Shown: piece after piece, positions 5,715 to 13,395 of the stretch
Position numbering within the stretch: position 1 is the stretch's first letter
Layout of the letters: each line of letters starts with the position of its first letter
Source of the DNA: an uncultured Slackia sp.
GTDB taxonomy: Bacteria; Actinomycetota; Coriobacteriia; Coriobacteriales; Eggerthellaceae
Length of the DNA: 14,051 nt
NCBI GenBank assembly: GCA_937895975.1
Contig: CALBLG010000039.1
Coordinates: 1-14,051 of the forward strand
Direction of reading: 5' to 3'
Position numbers and translations under genes: made by a program
Notes under the pieces: model-generated
Told to the model about the DNA's origin: nothing
Seen by the model: the letters and a program-made list of their open reading frames with translations, nothing else
Databases searched by the model: none

Positions 5715-6896
5715 ATGGCGAATGAAGCCGATATCGAATTCATGCGGCGCGCAAAGGCGCTCGCCCAACGAGGCATGGGGTTCGTAAACCCCAACCCACT
5801 CGTAGGGGCGATACTTGTGCGCGACGGCGAGATCATTGGCGAGGGGTGGCATGCGCGCTTCGGCGGACTGCATGCCGAACGCGCCGCGATTGCCGACTGC
5901 GCCGCTCGAGGCAATTCACCCGAGCGCGCCACGCTCTACGTCACGCTGGAACCATGCTGCCATACCGGCAAACAACCACCCTGCACCGAAGCCATCATCG
6001 AAGCGGGCATCGGGCGCGTCGTGGTGGGATCCGCCGACCCCAATCCGGTGGTGGCCGGCCGCGGATGCGAACAGCTTCGCTCGGCCGGCATCACTGTCGA
6101 CGAAGGGGTGGCGCGTGACGAATGCGATGCCCTCAACCGCATCTTCTTTCACTTCATCACCCACCACACTCCGTACGTGACATTGAAATACGCCATGACG
6201 CTCGATGGGAAAGCCGCCACACGAATTGGTGCATCACGTTGGATCACCGGTCCTTCCGCCCGGCATCGCGTTCATGAGGAGCGCCTAAGGCACGCGGCAA
6301 TCATGGTCGGCATAGGAACCGTGCTAGCTGACGACCCGCAGCTTACCTGCAGGCTCGAAGGTGGGCGAAACCCGTTGCGCATCGTATGCGACTCGCATCT
6401 TCGCACGCCGCCCGCCTCAACAATCGCCCAGACGGCCCATGAGGTTGCAACGATCATCGCCTGCTCGCCCGATGCTCCCCTCGAACGAGCCTTGGCCCTT
6501 GAACGCAAGGGGTGCGAGATACTGCGCATCCCCACAGCACATGGAGCCATCGACTTGGCAAACCTTATGACGCTTTTGGGCGAACGCGACATCGACAGCG
6601 TGCTGGTCGAAGGTGGACCCACACTTGCCGCATCCATGCTTGAGGCGGGCATCGTAAACCGGCTGCAGGCGTTTATCGCCCCCAAGCTGTTCGCAGGCGC
6701 AAGCGCCCCTTGCCCCTTAGGCGGCAAGGGAATCGAAGCCCCCGACCAAGCATGGACGCTTTCGGGAACAAGCATCGAGCGTCTTGGCGACGATGTGCTC
6801 ATTGAAGGCGATCTCGTAACGCCTCGCACTTTCGCGGCCAAAGCGATTTTTGCACCGAACATCCCAAGGAAGGATTCCACATGTTCACAGGACTAG
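5715..6896 (+). CDS. ribD: Bifunctional riboflavin deaminase/reductase RibD
   Basis: A 393-residue enzyme for two early riboflavin steps: deamination of 2,5-diamino-6-ribosylamino-pyrimidinone phosphate, then NADPH reduction of the sugar. The zinc deaminase domain (about 5-145) has HAE at 53-55 and PCCHTGKQPPC at 80-90, giving His53, Cys81 and Cys90 as ligands and Glu55 as proton shuttle. The reductase domain (about 153-368) has TLKYAMTLDGK at 156-166, VGIGTVLADDP at 198-208 and LVEGGPTL at 297-304. ATG 5715 is chosen for AGGAGG five bases upstream; an in-frame ATG at 5700 precedes that site. The last 24 residues form an extra tail, and the stop overlaps the start of ribE by 16 bases, suggesting translational coupling. 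First gene of the FMN-riboswitch operon. Confidence 0.96.
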   Translation: MANEADIEFMRRAKALAQRGMGFVNPNPLVGAILVRDGEIIGEGWHARFGGLHAERAAIADCAARGNSPERATLYVTLEPCCHTGKQPPCTEAIIEAGIGRVVVGSADPNPVVAGRGCEQLRSAGITVDEGVARDECDALNRIFFHFITHHTPYVTLKYAMTLDGKAATRIGASRWITGPSARHRVHEERLRHAAIMVGIGTVLADDPQLTCRLEGGRNPLRIVCDSHLRTPPASTIAQTAHEVATIIACSPDAPLERALALERKGCEILRIPTAHGAIDLANLMTLLGERDIDSVLVEGGPTLAASMLEAGIVNRLQAFIAPKLFAGASAPCPLGGKGIEAPDQAWTLSGTSIERLGDDVLIEGDLVTPRTFAAKAIFAPNIPRKDSTCSQD

Positions 6897-7564
6897 TTGA
6901 GGCCGTAGGTCATGTGCGCGCCATTGAGCGGGGAGCCGCTAGCTCGGTCCTTTCAATCGAGGCGCCTAGTTTGATGGACGGCGTGCGCGTGGGCGACAGC
7001 ATTTCCACCAACGGCGTATGCCTCACCGCGACGCGCGTTGATGCAACCGGGTTTCGCGCCGACGTCATGCGTGAAACGCTGCGACGTTCGTCGCTCGGGT
7101 CGCTTGCTCCCGGAAGCGCCGTGAACCTCGAGCGCGCCATGCCGGCCGATGGGCGATTCGGAGGACACATCGTCTCGGGGCACATCGACGGCACGGGGCG
7201 CATCGCGAAGGTGCGCCGCGAGGATGTCGCTCTGTGGTACGACATCCTCGCGCCTTCTTCCATCACTCGATATGTCGTAGAAAAGGGATCGATTGTCATT
7301 GATGGCGTAAGCCTCACCGTCGCGAAGACGAACGAAAACGGATTCTCGATTTCGATGATTCCGCACACCGCGCACCTCACCGCGCTTGGGAGCAAACGCG
7401 CAGGCGACGTCGTAAATCTGGAATGCGACGTGATCGGCAAATACGTCGAACGCCTGCTCGGCAACAGAGCGAGCCCCGACGCCGTTGGCTTTGCGAAGCC
7501 CGAATCCAACACGCGCGAGCCCACGCTGAGCGCAGAGTTTCTCACGCGCAACGGCTTTATGTAG
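6881..7564 (+). CDS. ribE: Riboflavin synthase alpha chain RibE
   Basis: A 227-residue enzyme that dismutates two 6,7-dimethyl-8-ribityllumazine molecules into riboflavin and a pyrimidine that is reused by RibH. Two lumazine-binding repeats are clear. The first begins with the invariant MFTGL (1-5) and has GVCLT at 45-49; the second starts after RFGGHIVSGHID (92-103) and has GVSLT at 142-146 and ECDVIGKY at 181-188. Length is slightly above the usual 200-220 because of a C-terminal extension ending TRNGFM. The start follows AAGGAAGGA, which lies inside the ribD coding end. The family works as a trimer in the cytoplasm, often with the RibH shell. Confidence 0.96.
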   Translation: MFTGLVEAVGHVRAIERGAASSVLSIEAPSLMDGVRVGDSISTNGVCLTATRVDATGFRADVMRETLRRSSLGSLAPGSAVNLERAMPADGRFGGHIVSGHIDGTGRIAKVRREDVALWYDILAPSSITRYVVEKGSIVIDGVSLTVAKTNENGFSISMIPHTAHLTALGSKRAGDVVNLECDVIGKYVERLLGNRASPDAVGFAKPESNTREPTLSAEFLTRNGFM

Positions 7565-7630
7565 AAAGCAACGTCCAACTCCGCACTCGCGGCGCTGGCG
7601 CACCGCATCGTTAACCAGGAAGGAATCCCA

Positions 7631-8830
7631 ATGATTGAATACTCCACGATCGAGCACGCACTCGATGAATTGCGTGCCGGCCATCTCGTTATGTGCACCG
7701 ACGACCCCGACCGCGAAAATGAAGGCGACCTCATTTGCGCGGCGCAATTCGCAACCACTGAAAACATCAATTTCATGGCCACGCATGCCAAAGGCCTCAT
7801 TTGCATGCCCATGAACGCCGATTACATCGCCAAGCTTGCCCTGCCCCAAATGGTCGCCCGCAACACCGACAACCACGAAACGGCTTTCACCATATCGATA
7901 GACCACGTAAGCACCACAACAGGCATCTCCGCCGCCGAACGCTCCACCACAGCGATGAAATGCGTCGACCCCGATGCGAAACCAGAAGACTTCCGCCGAC
8001 CTGGGCACATGTTCCCTCTTCTCGCAAAAGCCGGCGGCGTGCTCGAACGCAACGGCCATACCGAGGCGACCGTCGATCTATGCCGCCTTGCGGGCCTTGA
8101 GCAATGCGGGCTGTGTTGCGAGATTATGCGCGACGACGGAACCATGATGCGCGCAAGCGAACTCGCCGAGAAGGCCCACGAATGGGACTTGGCGTTCATC
8201 ACCATCAAAGACCTCCAGGAGTATCGCAAAACCCACGATTGCCTCGTCGAGCCCGTTGCCGCCGCGAAGTTGCCCACCGCATACGGGTCGTTTGTGGCAC
8301 ATGGCTTTCGCAATATGCTCAATGGCGAACACCATGTCGCGCTTGTGAAAGGCGACATCGGCAGTGGTGAAAACGTGCTTGTACGCGTGCATTCCGAATG
8401 CCTGACCGGCGATGCCTTCGGCTCACTGCGCTGCGATTGCGGCGAGCAGCTTGCCGCAAGCATGCGCCAAATCGAAACGGAAGGGCGCGGCATAGTGCTC
8501 TATATGCGTCAAGAGGGGCGCGGCATCGGACTTCTGAACAAACTGCGTGCCTACGAGCTGCAAGACCAGGGCATGGACACGCTCGACGCGAACCTCGCAC
8601 TCGGATTTCCTGGCGACGCACGGGAATATTACATCGGGGCTCAAATCTTGCGAGCGCTCGGCGTGAAAAGCATGAGGCTGCTCACCAACAACCCCGACAA
8701 AATCTACCAGCTTAAGGACTACGGGCTCTCCATTGCCGAGCGCGTGCCCATCGAAATCGCTCCAACCGAATGCGACAGGCACTATCTCGAGACGAAACGA
8801 GACCGCATGGGCCATATGCTTACAGTGTAA
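7631..8830 (+). CDS. ribBA: Bifunctional RibBA: DHBP synthase and GTP cyclohydrolase II
   Basis: A 399-residue fusion that supplies both precursors of the pathway. The N-terminal half (about 1-200) is 3,4-dihydroxy-2-butanone-4-phosphate synthase, acting on ribulose-5-phosphate: DDPDRENEGDL at 24-34 (Pro26 replaces the more usual Glu), TTTGISAAER at 95-104, RPGHMFPL at 123-130 and HTEATVDL at 143-150. The C-terminal half (about 205-399) is GTP cyclohydrolase II: zinc ligands Cys257, Cys268 and Cys270 in HSECLTGDAFGSLRCDCGEQ, then RQEGRGIGL at 293-301 and LLTNNPDK at 350-357. The start follows AGGAAGGA, 66 bp after ribE. Both halves keep their key residues, so both activities are expected. Confidence 0.96.
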   Translation: MIEYSTIEHALDELRAGHLVMCTDDPDRENEGDLICAAQFATTENINFMATHAKGLICMPMNADYIAKLALPQMVARNTDNHETAFTISIDHVSTTTGISAAERSTTAMKCVDPDAKPEDFRRPGHMFPLLAKAGGVLERNGHTEATVDLCRLAGLEQCGLCCEIMRDDGTMMRASELAEKAHEWDLAFITIKDLQEYRKTHDCLVEPVAAAKLPTAYGSFVAHGFRNMLNGEHHVALVKGDIGSGENVLVRVHSECLTGDAFGSLRCDCGEQLAASMRQIETEGRGIVLYMRQEGRGIGLLNKLRAYELQDQGMDTLDANLALGFPGDAREYYIGAQILRALGVKSMRLLTNNPDKIYQLKDYGLSIAERVPIEIAPTECDRHYLETKRDRMGHMLTV

Positions 8831-8866
8831 ATATCATAGTAAACACAGGTAGAGAAAGGGTTAATA

Positions 8867-9331
8867 ATGAAAACATATGAAGGCAAGGTAATTTCCGAGG
8901 GAATCAAAGTCGGCATTGTAGCTGCGCGCTTCAATGAATTCATTGTATCGAAACTCGTCTCGGGCGCGCAAGACGCGCTTGTTCGCCATGGCGTCGCTGA
9001 CGAAGATATTGCTTTGGCGTGGGTACCAGGCGCGTTCGAAATTCCGCTCGCCGCGAAACGAATGGCACAAAGCGGCGAATACGACGCCGTTATTGCCCTG
9101 GGGGCCGTCATCCGCGGCGCTACGAGCCACTATGATTTCGTATGCTCCGAGGTTTCGAAGGGAATAGCGAACGTCACGCTTTCAAGCGACGTACCCGTGA
9201 TGTTCGGCGTACTTACCACCGACACCATCGAGCAGGCGATCGAGCGAGCCGGTACCAAGGCTGGCAACAAAGGCGCAGAATGCGCACAAGGCGCCATAGA
9301 AATGGTGAACCTATTGCGCGAAATGGCTTAA
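8867..9331 (+). CDS. ribH: 6,7-dimethyl-8-ribityllumazine synthase RibH
   Basis: A 154-residue enzyme that condenses the RibD product (after dephosphorylation) with dihydroxybutanone phosphate from RibBA to give lumazine, RibE's substrate. FNEFI (22-26), PGAFEIP (54-60), the active-site RGATSHYDFV (83-92) with catalytic His88, and GTKAGNKGAE (129-138) are all present. Length is typical for the shell-forming lumazine synthases. It begins 36 bp after ribBA with a weaker ribosome binding site (AGAAAGGG, six bases upstream). It is the last gene of the operon, followed 84 bases later by a perfect palindrome. Confidence 0.97.
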   Translation: MKTYEGKVISEGIKVGIVAARFNEFIVSKLVSGAQDALVRHGVADEDIALAWVPGAFEIPLAAKRMAQSGEYDAVIALGAVIRGATSHYDFVCSEVSKGIANVTLSSDVPVMFGVLTTDTIEQAIERAGTKAGNKGAECAQGAIEMVNLLREMA

Positions 9332-9415
9332 AGCCAAGCAACCAGCGCAAGCGAACGAGAAACAGCGAGCAATGCCCCACGAGCACGCTCGGCTGCCGCT
9401 CGCCATGCGCCCCGT

Positions 9416-9449
9416 TGCCTGCTTTTGTCTCGCGAGACAAAAGCAGGCA
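9416..9449. repeat. 34-bp perfect palindrome between convergent genes
   Basis: TGCCTGCTTTTGTCTCG (9416-9432) is followed immediately by its exact reverse complement (9433-9449). It sits 84 bases after ribH and 89 bases before the end of the convergent flavoprotein gene, nearly midway. Neither side carries a T tract after the stem, so it is not a standard intrinsic terminator in either direction. It may act as a bidirectional RNA 3' end stabiliser or Rho-assisted stop, or be a protein-binding or dispersed palindrome. The rest of the gap 9332-9538 shows nothing else recognisable. Confidence 0.9.
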
Positions 9450-9538
9450 CGAACGCAAATGCCCGCAACTTCGCCCGCCCAACGGCGCGACGACAATCAT
9501 ATCGCCCATGACGAGAGGCGAAACGCGGTTAAATATCC

Positions 9539-11281
9539 CTATTCGTACGAACCGATAATCGCTTCGGCAACGCGCAGGCCATCGACTGCCGCGCTCATGA
9601 TGCCGCCCGCATAGCCTGCGCCTTCACCGCACGGGTACAAGCCACCCGCAATGGGCGCCCCATCGGTGGAACGCTGCGCGACAGCTGCCTGATCGGAAAT
9701 CTTCAAGCCGCAATCGGTGGTTTCCGAGAACAATGCCTGGCACGTAGTCTTGTCGCGCACGATACGCACGGGGCTCGAGCTGCGCGTTTCGGGCGCAGTA
9801 AGCACGGCGTTCGGGTCGCTGAACCCACGAATGCGACCGTTGAACATAGGCAGCGCGGCATGCAGCGCGCGCGTCACGAACGGCGGCAGCACTTGATTCA
9901 AGTCGACCCATTCGACGCCGCGTGCATAGGTTGGCCCGACTTCGGCGCGAGATGCGCGCTCGCCCGCCGCGCGATTATGCCGCCCAGCTGACGCCATGAA
10001 GTCGCCCACGCGCTGAGCCGGCGCCTTGTAACTCTCGCCCGCCGCGCGGTACGCCGCCGTTTCCATACGACGCTGCAGCTTCACGCCCGCCAGCACGTCA
10101 TCGCCGCGCAGGTCGCGATCTTCCACATTCACGAGCAACGCCGAATTGGCGTTGCGGCCGTTGCGCGCATGGCGGCTCGCGCCGTTCACCACCACGCCGC
10201 CAAGCTCGGACGCGGAAGCCATTACCTCGCCGCCCGGACACATGCAGAACGTATACACGCTGCGTCCATTGCGCAAATGCACCGCCATTTTATAGTCGGC
10301 CGCGCCCAATGCGGGGTGTCCCGCCGCATGGCCGTATTGAGCCTTGTCGATAAGCTTCTGCGGATGTTCAATGCGAACGCCAACGGCAAACGGCTTGCGC
10401 TCCATCAGCATGCCCGCGCCACGCACGCGCTCAAACACGTCACGCGCCGAGTGCCCGCACGCAAGCACCACATCGCTTGCCGGCAGCACGAACTTCTCGC
10501 GCGCGCCATCGGCCATCCGCTGCGAACCGCGCACGCAAGCCACGCGGCCATCTTCGAATTCCATTCCTTCGAAGCGAGCGCCGAAGCGCACCTCGCCACC
10601 CCAGGCAATAATTTGCTCGCGCATAGCCTTCACCACGCCGACGAGCTTATCGGTGCCAATATGCGGCTTGCCTTCCCAAAGAATCTCTTCGGGGGCACCA
10701 GCTTGCGCAAAAATATGCAGCACGTCGATGCATCGCGGGTTCTTGATATTCGTGGTGAGCTTGCCATCGGAAAACGCGCCCGCGCCGCCTTCGCCGAACT
10801 GCACGTTCGACTCGGGGTTCAGCGCGCCGCCGCCGTTAAACGCCTCAACCGTTTCCATGCGAGCGTCGACATCTTCACCGCGCTCAAGCACAATGGGGCA
10901 CGCGCCCGATTTCGCGAGCGCCCACGCGGCGAACAGCCCCGCCGGCCCCATGCCCACGACCACAGGACGAGCATCGCCGCCCTGCCATTCGGCGACTTTG
11001 TACCCGGCATAGGGAACATGGCGTTTCACCTGGATTTTTGTCTTGGTGCGTTTTCCCGCCAAAGCCTCTTCGATTTCAGGATCGGCCACTTCGAAAATAA
11101 ACGATGCCGTGAAGTGCACATCGTTTTTGCGCCGCGCGTCGACCGAAAGCTTCGAGAACCTCCACGACGTAATGTCGGCGTACCGAATGCCCAATGCATG
11201 CGCGAGCTCGGCTTGGGCCATGCCCGCGCAGCTGGGCAACGCCGCGTCGAGCGGCAAATACACGTTGCTTGCTTCAAGCAT
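9539..11281 (-). CDS. COG2509-type FAD-dependent dehydrogenase
   Basis: A 580-residue flavoprotein of the uncharacterised COG2509 family. Residues 1-100 form the family's N-terminal domain (SWRFSKLSVDARRKNDVHF at 39-57), with no assigned role. The FAD Rossmann motif VVVGMGPAGLFAAWAL is at 107-122, ending in the acidic E133. A long conserved region follows (NVQFGEGGAGAFSDGKL at 159-175, ACGHSARDVF at 274-283, GVRIEHPQ at 301-308), and the C-terminal flavin-contact block is GGLYPCGEGAGYAGGIMSAA at 546-565. The substrate is unknown. ATG 11281 has AGGAAGG six bases upstream, inside the end of the preceding gene, which stops 3 bp away; this implies a shared message and coupled translation. Confidence 0.9.
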   Translation of the reverse strand: MLEASNVYLPLDAALPSCAGMAQAELAHALGIRYADITSWRFSKLSVDARRKNDVHFTASFIFEVADPEIEEALAGKRTKTKIQVKRHVPYAGYKVAEWQGGDARPVVVGMGPAGLFAAWALAKSGACPIVLERGEDVDARMETVEAFNGGGALNPESNVQFGEGGAGAFSDGKLTTNIKNPRCIDVLHIFAQAGAPEEILWEGKPHIGTDKLVGVVKAMREQIIAWGGEVRFGARFEGMEFEDGRVACVRGSQRMADGAREKFVLPASDVVLACGHSARDVFERVRGAGMLMERKPFAVGVRIEHPQKLIDKAQYGHAAGHPALGAADYKMAVHLRNGRSVYTFCMCPGGEVMASASELGGVVVNGASRHARNGRNANSALLVNVEDRDLRGDDVLAGVKLQRRMETAAYRAAGESYKAPAQRVGDFMASAGRHNRAAGERASRAEVGPTYARGVEWVDLNQVLPPFVTRALHAALPMFNGRIRGFSDPNAVLTAPETRSSSPVRIVRDKTTCQALFSETTDCGLKISDQAAVAQRSTDGAPIAGGLYPCGEGAGYAGGIMSAAVDGLRVAEAIIGSYE

Positions 11282-11284
11282 GGC

Positions 11285-12850
11285 TTACCTTCCTAAGCTG
11301 AGTTTCGGCCGACCGTTGGGTCCTTTGCCAGAACCGCCGCCGGAGCCGTTATTGCCACGGCTTGCGCCATTGCCGCCCTTCGGCGAGCCGCTTCTCGCGC
11401 CGGCGCGCTGACCGCCATCGCGATTCCCGCGCTTGCCTTCGCCGCCTCGGCCCTGGCCGCCTGCCTTGCTGCCGCGACGCCCCTCGCCCGCATTCGGCTG
11501 GCGCTTGCCGCGACCGCCTTCACGATGCGAGGCCTCGCGCCCCGAAAGGCTCGCGCGGCGTACGCGTTCGGCCAAACCGGGCACTTCGTCAATCGAAAGC
11601 CCATCGCCGCTCGCGCCTACCGCCTCTTGAGCATGGGCAGCCGCAGCGCCCGCGAGCAGGCCGCTCGTCCACGCCCAATGCAGGTTGTAGCCGCCGCAGC
11701 GGCCGTCCACATCAAGCGCTTCGCCGCATGCGAACAAACCAGCATGCGCGCGGCATTCGAAGGTATGCGCGTCGAAGCACTCCGTCGCGAAACCGCCGCG
11801 CGTAACCTGAGCCTGCTTCGGGTCGGCGATGCCGCGCACCGCCATGCCGAACGATTCTGAAACCATGGCCAGCACCACAGCCTCTTGCTCGGCGATGATG
11901 GGCTCATCGGGGTTTAAACCGCCCGCGACCACCACCGCACGCGCCACGCGCGAGGGCAGCAAGCCGCTCATCACTTCCGCAGCCGTGCGATCGGGGTGCG
12001 CCATGGACTGGTCCCAAATGAAATCGACCTTGTCTTGCGGTTCCATATCGGGCAGAAGATCGAGAAACACCATTTGCCCGGGCTCGACATAGCGCGACAT
12101 ATCGAACACGGCGATGCCCGAAATGCCCCAATCGCGGAACAGCACCTCGCCACGCTCTTCGGGGCCCGAATAGCTGGCCTCGAATTCGGGGTCGACCACA
12201 TCGAGCCACGCATCGCGCAAATCTTCGGGATCTTCATCCAAATATATGCGCGCGCGAACGCGAATGCCCGAAAGCGCCTTGATATTCGTAGTGTCGGTTT
12301 TCAGGCCCACGAGCACCGGTTGGCACGCATGAAATTCGATGTCGCCTGGCAATAGCGCTCGCGACGGGTTGCCACCTATGGCGCATATCACCGCATCGAA
12401 GCCTTCCACCGATTCATCGGCGAACGCCACGGCCCAGCCGCCGCGCGCCAGCGGCGCCACGGCACGCACCTCGCGCTCGCAATGCTCGGTCACGCCGGCC
12501 TCGCGCATGCCAAGGCGCAGCATATCGAGCACCGTAGCGGCCTTATTGCTGTACGGGTAGATGCGCCCCTCGTCTTCCTCGAACGCGAGCACGCCCAAAT
12601 CTTCGAAGAACGCCATCACCGATTCGGGAGGCAATGCATTCATGGCCTCCTGCACGAATTCGGGATCGTTGTAATCAGAGCTCATGATATCGGCATTGCT
12701 CATATTGCATCGGCCGTTACCGGTTGCCAGCAACTTCTTGCCGACTCGGTCGGCTCGCTCGAATAGATGTACCTCGGCGCCCTCACGAGCCGCAGCAATG
12801 GCCGCCGCCATGCCCGACGCGCCGCCGCCGATAATCGCCACTTTCGGCAT
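11285..12850 (-). CDS. COG2081/HI0933-type flavoprotein with a Gly/Arg-rich tail
   Basis: A 521-residue protein whose first 405 or so residues match the HI0933/YhiN family of FAD-binding proteins (TIGR00275-like, loosely named aminoacetone oxidase family). GGGASG at 8-13 is the dinucleotide motif, with E31 ending the second strand. GKKLLATGNGRCNMSN (38-53) and the C-terminal RGGF, GLFACGEALDVDGRCGGYNL (371-390) and WAWTSG (392-397) are diagnostic. No reaction is firmly assigned. Family members usually end near 400-420; here residues 437-521 add a tail of about 30 Gly, 20 Arg/Lys, few acidic and no aromatic residues, probably disordered. ATG 12850 is used: GAGG lies six bases upstream and the Rossmann strand starts at once. 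Longer in-frame starts would overlap the preceding gene. Confidence 0.9.
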   Translation of the reverse strand: MPKVAIIGGGASGMAAAIAAAREGAEVHLFERADRVGKKLLATGNGRCNMSNADIMSSDYNDPEFVQEAMNALPPESVMAFFEDLGVLAFEEDEGRIYPYSNKAATVLDMLRLGMREAGVTEHCEREVRAVAPLARGGWAVAFADESVEGFDAVICAIGGNPSRALLPGDIEFHACQPVLVGLKTDTTNIKALSGIRVRARIYLDEDPEDLRDAWLDVVDPEFEASYSGPEERGEVLFRDWGISGIAVFDMSRYVEPGQMVFLDLLPDMEPQDKVDFIWDQSMAHPDRTAAEVMSGLLPSRVARAVVVAGGLNPDEPIIAEQEAVVLAMVSESFGMAVRGIADPKQAQVTRGGFATECFDAHTFECRAHAGLFACGEALDVDGRCGGYNLHWAWTSGLLAGAAAAHAQEAVGASGDGLSIDEVPGLAERVRRASLSGREASHREGGRGKRQPNAGEGRRGSKAGGQGRGGEGKRGNRDGGQRAGARSGSPKGGNGASRGNNGSGGGSGKGPNGRPKLSLGR

Positions 12851-12852
12851 AC

Positions 12853-13158
12853 TTAACCTCGCTTCACGGCATACGGGCGCGCGTCGACGATCTGGCGCGC
12901 CTTCACAGATTCGGGAGAGCCGACCTTCGGCCCATGCGCGATGAAGAACTTGCACGTCATACAGTATTCCTTCACCACAACCTCGCGATCGACATCGGGA
13001 TTTTCGAGCATATCCAAACCCCATGCGGTTTCATGCGTAGGTCGCGTGCACACGGCGAACTTGCAATCGCCCGGGCAGCGCTCGCCGGGAATGTTGTGCG
13101 GGCAGCGGCTCGCCATCTCCTCATCGCACCCGCGCGTTTCCCAACAATGCAACGCCAT
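12853..13158 (-). CDS. Eight-cysteine small protein, function unknown
   Basis: A 101-residue protein not assigned to a family. Its eight cysteines are at 5, 11, 19, 28, 32, 37, 66 and 69, including CPGDC (28-32) and CMTC (66-69), with CWETRGC at the start resembling CW-type Fe-S or zinc motifs. No membrane segment or signal peptide is seen, so it is probably cytoplasmic. Eight cysteines would suit two [4Fe-4S] clusters or zinc sites; this is inference. ATG 13158 is chosen because AAGGGGG lies six bases upstream; the earlier in-frame ATG at 13188 lacks a site. Its stop is 2 bp before the COG2081 gene and its last codons contain that gene's ribosome binding site, so the three genes look like one operon. 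No convincing promoter was found upstream. Confidence 0.8.
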   Translation of the reverse strand: MALHCWETRGCDEEMASRCPHNIPGERCPGDCKFAVCTRPTHETAWGLDMLENPDVDREVVVKEYCMTCKFFIAHGPKVGSPESVKARQIVDARPYAVKRG

Positions 13159-13263
13159 AACGGCCCCCTTCTTCAAAATGAGCGGCATGCGCCGTCAATA
13201 ATTCTGAAGACTATTTTCCCAAACAAGACGCCACCAAACACGCGCAGGCCCCTAAAAACAGCT

Positions 13264-13287
13264 GAAGGCCACCATATGGTGGCCTTC
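13264..13287. repeat. 24-bp perfect palindrome, possible terminator of nifU
   Basis: GAAGGCCACCAT is followed directly by its reverse complement. On the minus strand TTTTT occurs six bases after the stem, so it could be a weak terminator for the NifU-type gene; on the plus strand there is no T tract. It lies between the nifU-type gene and the eight-cysteine gene. Confidence 0.7.
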
Positions 13288-13322
13288 GTGCGCAAGCAGC
13301 GCCTCAATGCAGCGAGGAGCCG

Positions 13323-13353
13323 TGGAACACTTTCCTCTGAGGAAAGTGTTCCA
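13323..13353. repeat. 31-bp palindrome downstream of the nifU-type gene
   Basis: TGGAACACTTTCCTC (13323-13337) and its exact reverse complement (13339-13353) flank a single T. It is 42 bases past the nifU-type stop codon on the minus strand. No T tract follows on either side, so the standard terminator pattern is not met. The remaining DNA of 13159-13395 shows nothing else except the 24-bp palindrome. Confidence 0.85.
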
Positions 13354-13395
13354 GCAGCGCAATCGCCGCGCAGCGTCGACGGTATGTGCCTGCTG

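Noticed and set aside
6953..8059. Minus-strand frame of 368 codons opposite ribE and ribBA
   Set aside because: It crosses two intact riboflavin genes and their gap, without motifs or a start signal.
10169..11296. Plus-strand frame of 375 codons opposite the COG2509 gene
   Set aside because: It is antisense to a well-supported flavoprotein and has no recognisable domain or ribosome binding site; its Arg/His/Ala-rich translation is typical of a shadow frame.
12851..13024. Longer N-terminus for the COG2081 flavoprotein starting at 13024
   Set aside because: The extra 58 residues overlap the eight-cysteine gene in another frame and precede the normal Rossmann start. GAGG upstream of 12850 supports the shorter form.
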